NCBI RefSeq assembly: GCF_000377505.1
Contig: NZ_KB898190.1
Span: 62,001 to 126,000, forward strand
Reading direction: 5' to 3'
DNA from: Paenibacillus massiliensis 2301065 = DSM 16942
Lineage (GTDB): Bacteria > Bacillota > Bacilli > Paenibacillales > Paenibacillaceae
Length of the DNA: 64,000 nucleotides
A program made the translations under genes and the position numbers. Below, piece after piece: positions 44,002 through 53,537 of the stretch. The stretch's first letter is position 1; every line of letters begins with the position of its first letter. Under the pieces are notes generated by a model that saw nothing but the letters and a program-made list of their open reading frames with translations, did no database searches and had not been told where the DNA came from.

Positions 44002-45342
44002 TCAGACTAGCTGTGTGGCAGGCAGTTCAGTCAGTCCCAAGTGCTCACGCAGTGTATTTCCACTATACTCTGTACGATAGATACCGCGGTTCTGCAGCTC
44101 AGGGATGACCTTCGTCACAAAATCCTCCAGTCCCGTCGGCAATAGTGGCGGCATCAGATTGAAGCCATCGGCCGCACCTGCCTCCAGCCAGCGCTGCATG
44201 GTATCGGCAATCTGGATCGGCGTACCTGCTACAGTAAAGTGTCCTCTTCCTCCCGCTGTTCGGATAATCAGCTCTCGGATCGACAGCTGCTCCTCACGTG
44301 CAAGATTGACATAGAGCTGGAAGCGCGCTTTCTGGCCCTGTATCTGCTCAAGCTGAGGTAAGCGCTCATAAGGAAGCGGTCCGTCCAGCGGACAATCCGA
44401 CAGATCTGTCTGCAGCAACGCTGACAAATTATAGAGCCCGTATTCGGAAGCACTTAGTTCATTCAGCTCGCGTTCCTTCTCCTTCGCCTCTGCCTCGGTA
44501 TCCCCCACAAAGGTAATCAGCCCCGGCAAAATCTTCAGCTGCTCAGGTCGGCGTCCCCATAGCTTCAGCCTGCCCTTCAAATCCGTATAGAAGTCCATCG
44601 CCGACTCCATCGAAGGCTGTGCCGTGAACACAAGCTCCGCCCACCGAGCCGCGAATGAGCGACCAGCCTCAGAGGAGCCTGCCTGTACAAGCACGGGCAC
44701 CCCTTGAGGAGATCGTGGCAGATTGAGCGGACCAGCCACCGATAGATGCTTGCCCTCATAGTCAGCGGCTTTGATCCGGTTCATATCCGCATATAGACCA
44801 GCCTCCTGATCGATCAATAGCGCATCTTCAGCCCAGCCAGTCCACAGCTTGACGGCTGCCTCGACGAATTCATGAGCGCGATCATAGCGAAGCGAGTGAT
44901 CGAGATGGTTATCCCTGCCAAAATTACGGGCAGTTGCATCACCCGTTGAGGTCACGATATTCCAGGCTGTTCGGCCACCACTAATGTGATCCAGCGAGGC
45001 GAATTTGCGAGCGATATGGAAAGGCTCGTTATAGGTAGTCGACGCCGTCGCAGTGAGACCAATCCGCTCCGTTACCGCTGATAGCGCGGCAAGCATGGTG
45101 AATGCCTCCAGCTGCGGAATGACGCGGTACTTCGTCATTTTGTTCAATCGGTATTTCTCTGCAATGAAGATGGAATCCATCTTCGCCTGCTCAGCCATCC
45201 GGGCCAGTCGCTCATAATAGCGAAAGTCAGTTGCCAGCTGCGGACTAGCATCGGGATGACGCCAGCTTGCCTCATGATGTCCTGTGCTGAGCAAGAACAG
45301 ATTCAGGTGAAGCTGACGTTTTCCTTGGTCGATTGCCCTCAT
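44002..45342 (-). CDS. LLM-class FMN-dependent monooxygenase (NtaA/SnaA/DszA type)
   Basis: A 446-residue luciferase-like monooxygenase, full length for the NtaA/SnaA/SoxA(DszA) family. Marks seen: LHLNLFLLSTGHHEASWRHP at the start, RIGLTATASTTYNEPFHIARKFASLDHISGGRTAWNIVTS, and PVLVQAGSSEAGRSFAARWAELVF. These enzymes use FMNH2 from a partner reductase and O2; no reductase is encoded nearby. It is the last gene of the siderophore operon and overlaps the RraA-like gene by 4 bp, so it is probably made with the pathway. Possible roles are tailoring or recycling of the siderophore; which one is unknown. Confidence 0.9.
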   Translation of the reverse strand: MRAIDQGKRQLHLNLFLLSTGHHEASWRHPDASPQLATDFRYYERLARMAEQAKMDSIFIAEKYRLNKMTKYRVIPQLEAFTMLAALSAVTERIGLTATASTTYNEPFHIARKFASLDHISGGRTAWNIVTSTGDATARNFGRDNHLDHSLRYDRAHEFVEAAVKLWTGWAEDALLIDQEAGLYADMNRIKAADYEGKHLSVAGPLNLPRSPQGVPVLVQAGSSEAGRSFAARWAELVFTAQPSMESAMDFYTDLKGRLKLWGRRPEQLKILPGLITFVGDTEAEAKEKERELNELSASEYGLYNLSALLQTDLSDCPLDGPLPYERLPQLEQIQGQKARFQLYVNLAREEQLSIRELIIRTAGGRGHFTVAGTPIQIADTMQRWLEAGAADGFNLMPPLLPTGLEDFVTKVIPELQNRGIYRTEYSGNTLREHLGLTELPATQLV

Positions 45343-45971
45343 ACTCCCTCTCCTCCTTCGCCAATATGGCTGTACCCAAGCTTGTCACGGGTGCGTTGCT
45401 CACGCTGCTGCTTCTCCACAGCCTTCCGCCCCAGCTCCTCTGCTCGCGAGGGATCAATGGCGAACAGCCCGTCCTCATCTCCGATGATCAGATCACCAGG
45501 ACGTACCGCTACACCCCCCACGCTGATGCAGGTGTTCACCTCTCCCTCCAGCTCCAGCGAGCGGGTGGTCAGAGCACTGATACCACGCGAAAACACTGGA
45601 AAACCAAGCTGTCTCAGCGCTGCTGCATCCGAGACGCATCCCGATACGACTGCTCCGGCTACTTGCTTGGCTATGGCTTTGTAGGCCCGGAATTCTCCCC
45701 AGCAGGCCCGATCCTCATCACCTGACATGTCGATGACGAGCACATCCCCGGGCTGAGCCATCTCCAGCGCCTCACGTAGCGCTGCAGAATCCAGGTGGGG
45801 TAGCCTTACTGTAAGGGCTGAGCCAAGCAAGCGGATCGGATGAAATAAGGGCCGTATCCCGCGAATATAACCGAAGTCGGTCAAATGTCCAATCGTAGAG
45901 GGCTGAATGGTGCGATATAGCTCTAGAAGCTCTGGCGCCAATGGCTTGGCATGAGGCTCAATACGCAACAT
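45339..45971 (-). CDS. RraA/HMG-aldolase family protein
   Basis: About 210 residues of the RraA-like fold, the group that includes 4-hydroxy-4-methyl-2-oxoglutarate aldolase/oxaloacetate decarboxylase and RNase E inhibitor proteins. Typical segments: QPSTIGHLTDFG, GDVLVIDMSGDEDRACWGEF, GAVVSGCVSDAAALRQLGFPVFSRG, VRPGDLIIGDEDGLFAI. The G...R/D site (SGCVSDA) shows C-V-S-D where the aldolases usually have R-D, so the activity may differ. The ATG at 45971 follows GAGGAGG and lies inside the end of the preceding synthetase gene (14 bp overlap). A link to citrate or keto-acid supply for the siderophore is plausible but unproven. Confidence 0.85.
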   Translation of the reverse strand: MLRIEPHAKPLAPELLELYRTIQPSTIGHLTDFGYIRGIRPLFHPIRLLGSALTVRLPHLDSAALREALEMAQPGDVLVIDMSGDEDRACWGEFRAYKAIAKQVAGAVVSGCVSDAAALRQLGFPVFSRGISALTTRSLELEGEVNTCISVGGVAVRPGDLIIGDEDGLFAIDPSRAEELGRKAVEKQQREQRTRDKLGYSHIGEGGEGV

Positions 45972-48114
45972 AGGGCACCTCCTCTTCAGCTTGGACAGCA
46001 CGCAGTGGATTCGGCATTTCACCTTTGCCATATGGCATGCTGCCTGGTACCTTGGACGTCTGTGCGAGCAATGGTCGGACGATCTGCTTCCATGGCCACT
46101 TCTCAGTGGTGAACAGACAACTGGAGATAACCCCCTCCTGTTGTTCAGGCAGTGCCGCTCGCTCCATCGCCGTCTGTAGAGCCTGCTTAAGTTCTGACCA
46201 CATTCGCTCCTCAGAGAGGCTGTAGGCGTTGGCTAAGCTATCCATGATGGAGAACAAATTCACCTGAATGCCAAGCATCTGGAAGAACGCAATAAGCTGC
46301 TGTGGCGAATCATGATAAAGAGAATTAGGCACGCCTTGACGCAGCACATATTCGGGATCAGCCAGACCTGCTTCCTGCAGCCATGGCACATGGACGCGCA
46401 GCGCATCATGATCACGCAGCAGGAGTCCCGATACCTTTCCTTCATGGAGGACGAGGACTGCATTTTGCCCGTGCGCCTCTGGTACGAGCCCGAAGCGCAG
46501 AAGGCGCAATGACAGCTCGCCGAACGTCTCGGCGACTTCACGGAATAGCTCCAGTGCAGACTCCGCTGTATTTGGAAGATCTCGTTCCTGCAGCCATTCG
46601 GCGAATAGCAATGCCTGACTGCTCTCCGCAGCCAGAGCCGACATCGGGACAAGCCGCTTCTTGTCGTCGCTCATTAATTCCTCTGGATAAGTGCGAACCA
46701 GTGCCGAGAGATGGCGTGGGTTGTCCGCGAACAAGTCATCGTCCTCAGGTCTCAATGCCCACCAGCGCCCTTCCTCGCATAAATACAGCTGTGCGCTCAG
46801 GACCGGATCAAGCTCTCGGGCTTGTCGCAGCAAGCTCTCGGCACGAACGCCATTCATCATCTTGATCGCAGATAGATAACGCAGGCCACCCAGTGAGCGA
46901 ATGCCCAGCGGCAGCTTCACATGCCGTGGTGTTGCTTCTAGGCTCATTAATGAGCGTACAGATGAAGTAGCATAATAGGTGCCTGCCTCTATATCCAGCG
47001 GGATACAAGCGCCGTTCTCCAGCTCTGGGCGCAGACGACTCGGCAGCATATGCTCCATCTGCCATGGATGCACAGGCAAGGCAACGTGCGTATCCTTCAG
47101 CCCACGGCGGGTTAACTCCTCCGCCAGCTTCTGCTGTTCTCCTTCAGAGAGCAACAGTTCATGCGGCAGCACGCTCGCAACATCCGCTCCACTCAGCAGG
47201 CGATCCCGTTGCACGGCGATCCAGCGCAGCTTGATCGGCTCTGCCGCCTCCGCCGTAAAGCTCCCGCATTCCTCCTGACCCCAGCCGAGCTTCGCCTTTG
47301 CTACCGGATGGAATGGACGGTCCCGCCTTGCGGCATAACGCTCCAGCGAGAGCAGAGCATGCTCCGGCGGTAGTGACAGCTGGTCCGAATAGGGCTCACG
47401 ACGCTCCAGCGACCACGAGATCTGTCTCATCGTCTGCTGCAGCATGTCAATGAACACGTCGGTACCTTCAGGCTGTATTCCGGCTGCTTCCCCGTGACTG
47501 TCAGCAACCAAGCGCATAAGCTCTGACGGAGATAGAAGTCGGGCTCTTCCCTTAGTATTACTTCCTACTACCACGGCTCCCGGGATGCAACGCCAGCGCT
47601 GCACCACGGAGGGACGAAGGGCGAACAAGACCATCGTTCTGTCCTTGGACGAACGCCAAAGGCCTAGCATCGTTTCGGATGCTTCTGAATCTATGCCCTG
47701 TTCTGGCTCAAATCCTACAGTAGATCCTAGAGCAGGTCCTACAGCAGCTTCTGCTGAACTATTTCTCTCCCCATTTATTGTGCTTTCCGTTGCACCTGTT
47801 ATGACATTCTTTTTGGCACTAGTGACGCTTGGTTTGGCACCAGTTATAGCACTTATTTCATCTCCTGCTCTGGCACCTTGTGTAGCAGCTTCTATAGCAC
47901 CCACTCTGGCACCTGCTCGCTGAGCAGTGAGCGCTGCTTGGCTTCGATATAGCTCCCAGACGGAATCGAACCCTTCATCCGCTTCAGCGAGCGCATCACA
48001 GGCTGCTGGTGTGAGCATGATTAGCCCATTTAACAATTCTTCAGCCAGCAACGTGTTCAGCAGATCCTCCATGACACGTCGTAGTGCTTCCTCTTCAACC
48101 AACTTATTCGGCAT
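45958..48114 (-). CDS. IucA/IucC-family siderophore synthetase (third in operon) with low-complexity insert
   Basis: A 718-residue NIS synthetase, about 100 residues longer than usual. Family motifs: HPFHPVAKAKLGW, LPVHPWQMEHML, the ATP-binding TSSVRSL, PEAHGQNAVLVLHEG and LLLRDHDALR, and a C-terminal ferric-reductase-like helical part. It would adenylate a carboxylate such as citrate and couple it to an amine. The extra length is an Ala/Gly/Thr-rich repeat-like stretch near residues 60-150 (for example ITGAKPSVTSAKKNVITGAT). It overlaps the preceding synthetase gene by 11 bp. Confidence 0.93.
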   Translation of the reverse strand: MPNKLVEEEALRRVMEDLLNTLLAEELLNGLIMLTPAACDALAEADEGFDSVWELYRSQAALTAQRAGARVGAIEAATQGARAGDEISAITGAKPSVTSAKKNVITGATESTINGERNSSAEAAVGPALGSTVGFEPEQGIDSEASETMLGLWRSSKDRTMVLFALRPSVVQRWRCIPGAVVVGSNTKGRARLLSPSELMRLVADSHGEAAGIQPEGTDVFIDMLQQTMRQISWSLERREPYSDQLSLPPEHALLSLERYAARRDRPFHPVAKAKLGWGQEECGSFTAEAAEPIKLRWIAVQRDRLLSGADVASVLPHELLLSEGEQQKLAEELTRRGLKDTHVALPVHPWQMEHMLPSRLRPELENGACIPLDIEAGTYYATSSVRSLMSLEATPRHVKLPLGIRSLGGLRYLSAIKMMNGVRAESLLRQARELDPVLSAQLYLCEEGRWWALRPEDDDLFADNPRHLSALVRTYPEELMSDDKKRLVPMSALAAESSQALLFAEWLQERDLPNTAESALELFREVAETFGELSLRLLRFGLVPEAHGQNAVLVLHEGKVSGLLLRDHDALRVHVPWLQEAGLADPEYVLRQGVPNSLYHDSPQQLIAFFQMLGIQVNLFSIMDSLANAYSLSEERMWSELKQALQTAMERAALPEQQEGVISSCLFTTEKWPWKQIVRPLLAQTSKVPGSMPYGKGEMPNPLRAVQAEEEVPYVAY

Positions 48115-49936
48115 GAACGCCCACTCCTTTCACAGCACGAAATGCATGAAGTGGATTAGGCACCCACCTCGGATCGACCTGCGTATCAGGCCACAGACGG
48201 CGGCGGGCCAACTGCTCAATGCGAATGCTATCCGAGAATAGATCATATAGCTCGTACTGAGCTGCGAACTCAGGGTGGCTCTGCTGATATTGATGGATAA
48301 TTCCGGCTACACGCTCCCAGAAGGACTCCTCTGCGATGCCATGACGCTCATGCAAGAAGAGGGCAAGGTCACCCAGACAGACGAAAAAGAATGCGCTGTG
48401 CAGAAAATCCCGAACAGCATCCGGGTCATCCGTCTGCATATAGGAATGGCGATTCTGAGCCAAATGAGCCGCAGGCTCGGGATGCAGCTCTGGACAGAGC
48501 TGTGGCTGTGGCAGCAAGCGCCGGGAATACCGAACGCCATCATGAAAATCGCGTAGCGCGATGCGCACGGGTCGTCCGTCTCGATGCAGCAGGAGAATAT
48601 TTTGCGCGTGTGACTCCAGCGCCACTCCATGCGCATACAGTAGATGAATAAGCGGTGTAACCGATGCCTCAAGTAGCTCGCCAAGCCATTGATCTGCCCC
48701 ATATCGGGCTATCCACTCCCCTACAAGGTCTGCCTGCTCTCCTTCCGGGTGTGACAACGCGGCAAAAGGAAGCACCTGCTCGCCATCCCGCACAACAGCT
48801 CCCACACCGCGCCTCATAATGGCGCCCAGCGCACCGTAAGCCCGCTCACGCACCGAGGGCGACAGCTCCTGCGTATCAAAGGCTATACCGGCATACTCAT
48901 CCAATAGCGCGAACTCCGGCTTGTTCGGTGTACGGTCCATCGCCACCAGATCATGCAGCCAATCCGACACCAAGGCAGCATTCAGCACCGTGTGTCGTGC
49001 CAGCATGCGGCGAGTCGACGTGTTTACAATACCAAGTGCCAGCTTCAATGTTGCTTTGCTGCGATCGCTTGCATTTTCCAGACTGCGAATGGACTGTTGC
49101 GCCCGATAGTCATCCTCTACATAACCTAATGGCAGTACGATACCTTCCGCTATTTCACGGTGCAGTGCAGGCACCACTACATGCTCCCATTGCCAAGGAT
49201 GCACGGGCAGGAACAGGTAATCTATTGGATCATAGCCGCTATGGAGAATCACGGCGCGAAAATCCGCCAGAACCCTCTCCCCAAGCTCCTCCTGCAACCA
49301 CTCCTCCTCCTTCATGCCCCGACGCAGTGACAGCTGCGCATAGGAACGTGAGACAGCTACCCATACCGGCTTCAGTAGCTCACCGAACTCCGGTCCGTAA
49401 TGACGGTTGTCACTGGCATCAAATCCAACACGGGATTTGAAGCAAGGATGGTACGGATGACCATCGAGCTCTCCCTCCGCATGATCACGCTGTCGCTGTG
49501 CCCCCTCTTCTACACGCCAGGCGCGGGATTCTGCGTCATGTAGCAACGTGCGTGACAGCTCCTCCTGCAAACGAAGCAGCAACTCCCCCTGCTGATATTG
49601 ACCCAGTACTTCATCCACAAAAAGCGCAAGTCGTGCAGGAGATGACTCTCCGTCTGGCCCGATCCGTTCCAGCGATTCACGATCAAGACGAATCCGCTCA
49701 AAGCTGAGCTTACGGCGGCAGACACAACGGTAATGAACGACCTCTCCAGACGCTGAACGTCCAGCCAGCTCCACCATTCGGCTCTCGCCTGCCTGTGGCA
49801 GGCCTTCCTTAGGCAAAGCAATTTCCTCGTACAGCACAGCTTCAAGCAATTGTCCCAGCACGCGTCGCTCTGCCGCCTCGTAGTGCTGAGAGCGAATCGC
49901 TAGGCTGCGCGGGTCGATTTCCTTCCAAAGTTTCAT
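48104..49936 (-). CDS. IucA/IucC-family siderophore synthetase (second in operon)
   Basis: About 610 residues, the normal length for NIS synthetases. Motifs: HPYHPCFKSRVGFDASDNRHYGPEF, FLPVHPWQWEHVVVP, AQQSIRSLENASD (ATP), TVLNAALVSDWLHDLV, LESHAQNILLLHRDG and IALRDFHDGVRYSRR. I chose the ATG at 49936, nine bases after GAGGTG; an ATG nine codons earlier has no ribosome binding site. Which acyl and amine it joins cannot be read from sequence alone. It overlaps the next synthetase by 11 bp. Confidence 0.93.
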   Translation of the reverse strand: MKLWKEIDPRSLAIRSQHYEAAERRVLGQLLEAVLYEEIALPKEGLPQAGESRMVELAGRSASGEVVHYRCVCRRKLSFERIRLDRESLERIGPDGESSPARLALFVDEVLGQYQQGELLLRLQEELSRTLLHDAESRAWRVEEGAQRQRDHAEGELDGHPYHPCFKSRVGFDASDNRHYGPEFGELLKPVWVAVSRSYAQLSLRRGMKEEEWLQEELGERVLADFRAVILHSGYDPIDYLFLPVHPWQWEHVVVPALHREIAEGIVLPLGYVEDDYRAQQSIRSLENASDRSKATLKLALGIVNTSTRRMLARHTVLNAALVSDWLHDLVAMDRTPNKPEFALLDEYAGIAFDTQELSPSVRERAYGALGAIMRRGVGAVVRDGEQVLPFAALSHPEGEQADLVGEWIARYGADQWLGELLEASVTPLIHLLYAHGVALESHAQNILLLHRDGRPVRIALRDFHDGVRYSRRLLPQPQLCPELHPEPAAHLAQNRHSYMQTDDPDAVRDFLHSAFFFVCLGDLALFLHERHGIAEESFWERVAGIIHQYQQSHPEFAAQYELYDLFSDSIRIEQLARRRLWPDTQVDPRWVPNPLHAFRAVKGVGVHAE

Positions 49937-49987
49937 GTGTTTGCTCACCTCTTTTAATTTCATTTATACGTTGTTTTACGAATTAAT

Positions 49988-50056
49988 CAAATGATCACTC
50001 ACACCTTGGACTATACTCACACCTTACTATCACTTATACCTCACTATCACTTATAT
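49988..50056. repeat. Short direct repeats between MFS and synthetase genes
   Basis: The gap 49937-50157 contains two copies of ACTCACACCTT (about 18 bp apart) and two of CACTATCACTTATA-like sequence (17-bp period). No promoter or hairpin is evident, so this looks like decaying tandem sequence inside the operon. Confidence 0.5.
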
Positions 50057-50157
50057 CTTGGATCAGGTCGATGTATTGACCACCACTGGATTGCCAGCGG
50101 TGAGACACACCCGGGAGGACGTCCAGCAAGATAACGCCTCTCCGTCGATAGTGCTGT

Positions 50158-51420
50158 CTATAGCTCCCGTTTTTCCGATTGGATCATGCTTGTATCCGAT
50201 GCAGCTTCACCCGACAGGGAATCTGTATTCGTGACCCCCTCCCGCCGCTCTGCTGTCCACATCCAAACGAAGTTGGCCGCGAGCAGCACCGCCGAGCCTA
50301 CAAATATATAACGCAAGCCAAAAGCCGCAGCCATCCAGCCCAATCCGATCGAGCCGAGCAGACCTCCTGCCATTTGCGCGCAGTTGAGATAGCTGAAGGA
50401 ACGGCTCTCCATCCCAGACGGAGCATAACGTCTTACAAGCACATTCAGTGATGGGCCAAGTCCACCAAGACAGGCGCCACTGAAAAAACGAAGAGCAATC
50501 AGCTGCCACAGCTGCTGTGCGAAGGCCTGAGGAACCATGAGCACAACGGCGCCGAACAGCGCTCCATTCAGCACTCGCCGCTGTCCATAATGATCGCCGA
50601 GTCTGCCCAGTTGTGGTGCCGATAGCATATTGGCTACACCCATTGCGGCTGCAGTAAATCCTGCGAGCAGTGCGATATTATCGCTGCCAGGCGCCAGCAT
50701 TTGTACATACAATGGAATGAATGGCAAGGTACCTACCATAGCCGCCCGCTGCAAGAAGGCCGAGACTAGCAATGTGGGCATGGCGCGACGGGACATGATT
50801 TCCTTAAAATCCCCTCGCAATCCCGTCGTCTGCATCTGGCTCGTTGTCTCCTCCCGCTGCTCATGTACACCGAACAGAACAACCAGCGAAGCAGCGAATA
50901 TCCCTATCCCGATGTATAGAAATACAGGTGCGAAGCCGAATTGATCCGCCAGTGCTCCTCCCAATAGCGGACCACATATCGTGCCGCCAACCGAACTGGA
51001 GTGCAGGACGCCAAGCGCATAGCCGCTTCTTTCCTTGGGAGCATTCTTCGCGATCAGCGCTACTGCAGCTGGACTGAAGCCAGAGAGCATACCATTTACC
51101 AAACGCAACAGGAAGAGCTCCAGCGGACCGTTCACCACGCTCATCAGCGTGATCGTCAGCGCCGTGCCAAAGCCGGAGCGCAGCAGCATCGGCTTGCGTC
51201 CATAGCGGTCAGCCAGTCTTCCCCAGAAGGGACCAAGGACAAAGGCACTGAGCAGATTCGCACCGTAGATCGCTCCCGACCAGAGCATCACTTCTGATTG
51301 TCCATGCACGCCCAACTCCTGCAGATACAGGGGCAGAAACGGTGTCACACAACTGACGGAGGCCATAGCTAGGAACTGGCCGATGCACAGGATGTATAGA
51401 CTACGCTTCCAAGCTTCCAT
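50158..51420 (-). CDS. MFS exporter, probable siderophore efflux
   Basis: About 420 residues with 12 membrane helices of the DHA1 type. The loop 2-3 motif G-R-L-A-D-R-Y-G-R-K is intact (FWGRLADRYGRKPMLL), and the TM5 motif GPLLGGALADQFG is typical of drug/proton antiporters. Its place between synthetase genes makes export of the finished siderophore the natural role, as for SbnD or similar pumps. I prefer the ATG at 51420 behind AAGGAAG; an earlier ATG at 51450 is possible. Confidence 0.9.
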   Translation of the reverse strand: MEAWKRSLYILCIGQFLAMASVSCVTPFLPLYLQELGVHGQSEVMLWSGAIYGANLLSAFVLGPFWGRLADRYGRKPMLLRSGFGTALTITLMSVVNGPLELFLLRLVNGMLSGFSPAAVALIAKNAPKERSGYALGVLHSSSVGGTICGPLLGGALADQFGFAPVFLYIGIGIFAASLVVLFGVHEQREETTSQMQTTGLRGDFKEIMSRRAMPTLLVSAFLQRAAMVGTLPFIPLYVQMLAPGSDNIALLAGFTAAAMGVANMLSAPQLGRLGDHYGQRRVLNGALFGAVVLMVPQAFAQQLWQLIALRFFSGACLGGLGPSLNVLVRRYAPSGMESRSFSYLNCAQMAGGLLGSIGLGWMAAAFGLRYIFVGSAVLLAANFVWMWTAERREGVTNTDSLSGEAASDTSMIQSEKREL

Positions 51421-51644
51421 CTTGGCCCGTCTTCCTTTCATTGCATTCATTGTTGGTGTGGAACATGCTGTGATGTCTGAAGCCTATCCATTCAGTTCTC
51501 ACAGTCTCGTTGCTCACGGTAAGATGATCATACTCCACATTGTCTTCCATGCTGTTTTCCACCTTGATCTTCTATGCTGCCCTTCATGGTACTCTTCACG
51601 TTGCTTTTTATGTTACCTTTCATGCACCATTCTCTGTTAATGCT

Positions 51645-51727
51645 ATTACATTCTTCGTTGCTCCTATTACACTCTTCGTTGCTTCTATTACACTCTTCGT
51701 TGCCCCATCACATTCTCCGTTGCTCAC
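51645..51727. repeat. Four imperfect 21-bp tandem repeats after the first synthetase gene
   Basis: Units start at 51645, 51666, 51687 (20 bp) and 51707; each reads AT(T/C)ACA(T/C)TCT(T/C)CGTTGC plus four or five variable bases. The last unit overlaps the stop codon of the synthetase gene. The remainder of the 287-bp gap (51421-51644) shows older, more diverged copies of the same pattern and no gene. Confidence 0.8.
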
Positions 51728-53537
51728 CTAAAATGCTGTTACCGCGCGAACCCCTTTCGGGTGAAAGACAGCTCTCTCGTATTGGATTCGGAATTCCCAA
51801 GTACGAAGGCGTATCTCCCTTATCCGCCAGGCAACTGGAAAAGTTGGCCTTCGCCGGCAACGTATCCGTATTCAGTAGCTCTTCCACATACGGACGCAGT
51901 CGCACACTCGCACGCTCCCGCTCCTCTAGCAGCAGACTACGCACGACAGCCCAGCCTTCACCCTCTGGCCGCCCCTGCCATAGAGCGAGAGCATGAATCA
52001 GCGAACCGAGGTGGTTCACAAAAAAGTAGTATTTGGTGCGATGCCAAGCCTCTGCCGGGGCGTATAACAGTGGGCTATCCTCCGCTATAGAGCCACCGAT
52101 CCATTCTAGCTTGCGGGCGAGCTCATGATCTACACTCATCCCTTCCAGATCGCGGATGTAAAAGCAGCTAGGCCAGCCGTCCTTCAGCGACAACAGCGAA
52201 TTCTGTGCATGCGCCTCAAAGCTGATGCCGAAGCGATCCCAGACACGCAGCAACGGCAGCATAGACAACCGCAGATAGCATTCCAGCCATGCCTTCATAT
52301 CGGGTATGGGCAGATTCCCCCCATTTTGCGCACGATCTGATATGGCCTGGGCTAGCTTGGGTGTATGCTCACCCGGCCAGCTCTCCAGCACCGAAGCCAG
52401 CACGAACGTGGACGCTCGATCCACCTCCATCGGTCGGATGAGTACGGTGAAGGCCGGATCAGGCTGATCCTGACCCTGCGCTACAAGGCCGATGAACCCC
52501 GTCTCTGGAAGTAAGCCAGGTAGCTCCTGGACCAGTTCATGCCCCAAAAACGCAGTCAAGGATGCCGCATCCATGGTACGAGCCGTCTGCTCTGGCGTAT
52601 TGACACGAATCAAATTCGTAATGCGCACCTCCAGTGGCAGCTTCCAGCCATTCCGACTGGAAGGCTCCCAGACGGTTCGTACGGATGAGGTAGGGTATAC
52701 CCTCGGGCCTAATGGCCCCAGTGGAATAAGCTCTTCACGCTGTATCAATTCCCGCACCCAAGGGCGCTCCAGCATGCGATGGGCCTGCCACGGGTGCATG
52801 GGCAAGGGTTTGTACAGCGTGTCTGCCTCGCTACTCAGACGCTCCGACAATGCCTGCCGGAACTGCGCATATACCTCCGCTGGAAAGGCGCGGCTTTCTT
52901 CCCCCTGCAGCCACTGCTCCTGCAGTCTGGAAGCATGAACCGCGAAATAATATAAGACAAAGTCCGCACCGCGCTCCGGGCTGTAGCGATCCTGCTCGGA
53001 TTCGCTCATGCCTTCGGCACTTTTGGGATATGGATGGAATGGGTGGCCTGCAAATACACTTTGCTCTGAGGCAATGTAATCCAGCCTGTTCAGGTTCTTG
53101 TCATCCGCCCCGGCATCCACCCACTGCTCCAAATGCCCCCGTAGTTGAGAGACGCTACGGTGTATGCGCTCCAACACCGCTGTCGTGTTCAGACGAGCCT
53201 CCGAGTCAAAGCGGAGTGCCAGCTCCGTGACCAGCGTCTCGGCCAACTCTTCGAAGCTGATCTGCCCAGTATAGCCGCCACGTTCCAATAACCAGCCTTC
53301 CTCGAACAAATGCTGTCCGGTCAGTGAGGCATAACGGATCGTGACGCGCAATTTTGCGCTATTCGCCAGCAGCAAGCTTAGTGATACGGCTGAGCCCTGC
53401 TGTGCCGCAGCTTCAAGCTCGGCGACTGACTCTATCGCGTCTTTGTTTTCCCGCAGGAAAGCATTAAGCAGCGAACGAGCGGTCATACTCTCGGCCATCC
53501 CCTGTGCCGTCGTCACTGTCATCCGTTCTGTCAGCAT
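51708..53537 (-). CDS. IucA/IucC-family siderophore synthetase (first in operon)
   Basis: A 609-residue NIS synthetase. Motifs: FAGHPFHPYPKSAEGMSESE, LPMHPWQAHRML, TSSVRTVWEPSSRNGWKLPLEVRITN (ATP and substrate site), RPMEVDRASTF, SFEAHAQNSLLSLKDG and YIRDLEGMSVDHEL. It overlaps the aminotransferase gene by 7 bp with AAGGA upstream, so it is coupled to it. By analogy to NIS pathways the first synthetase often makes the first citrate amide, but this order is inference. Confidence 0.93.
   Translation of the reverse strand: MLTERMTVTTAQGMAESMTARSLLNAFLRENKDAIESVAELEAAAQQGSAVSLSLLLANSAKLRVTIRYASLTGQHLFEEGWLLERGGYTGQISFEELAETLVTELALRFDSEARLNTTAVLERIHRSVSQLRGHLEQWVDAGADDKNLNRLDYIASEQSVFAGHPFHPYPKSAEGMSESEQDRYSPERGADFVLYYFAVHASRLQEQWLQGEESRAFPAEVYAQFRQALSERLSSEADTLYKPLPMHPWQAHRMLERPWVRELIQREELIPLGPLGPRVYPTSSVRTVWEPSSRNGWKLPLEVRITNLIRVNTPEQTARTMDAASLTAFLGHELVQELPGLLPETGFIGLVAQGQDQPDPAFTVLIRPMEVDRASTFVLASVLESWPGEHTPKLAQAISDRAQNGGNLPIPDMKAWLECYLRLSMLPLLRVWDRFGISFEAHAQNSLLSLKDGWPSCFYIRDLEGMSVDHELARKLEWIGGSIAEDSPLLYAPAEAWHRTKYYFFVNHLGSLIHALALWQGRPEGEGWAVVRSLLLEERERASVRLRPYVEELLNTDTLPAKANFSSCLADKGDTPSYLGIPNPIRESCLSPERGSRGNSILGEQRRM

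Noticed and set aside
51540..51996. Plus-strand frames with repeated FVAPITLF or LHSSLLLLHSS
   Set aside because: They are antisense readings of the 21-bp repeats and of the synthetase gene; no initiation signal.
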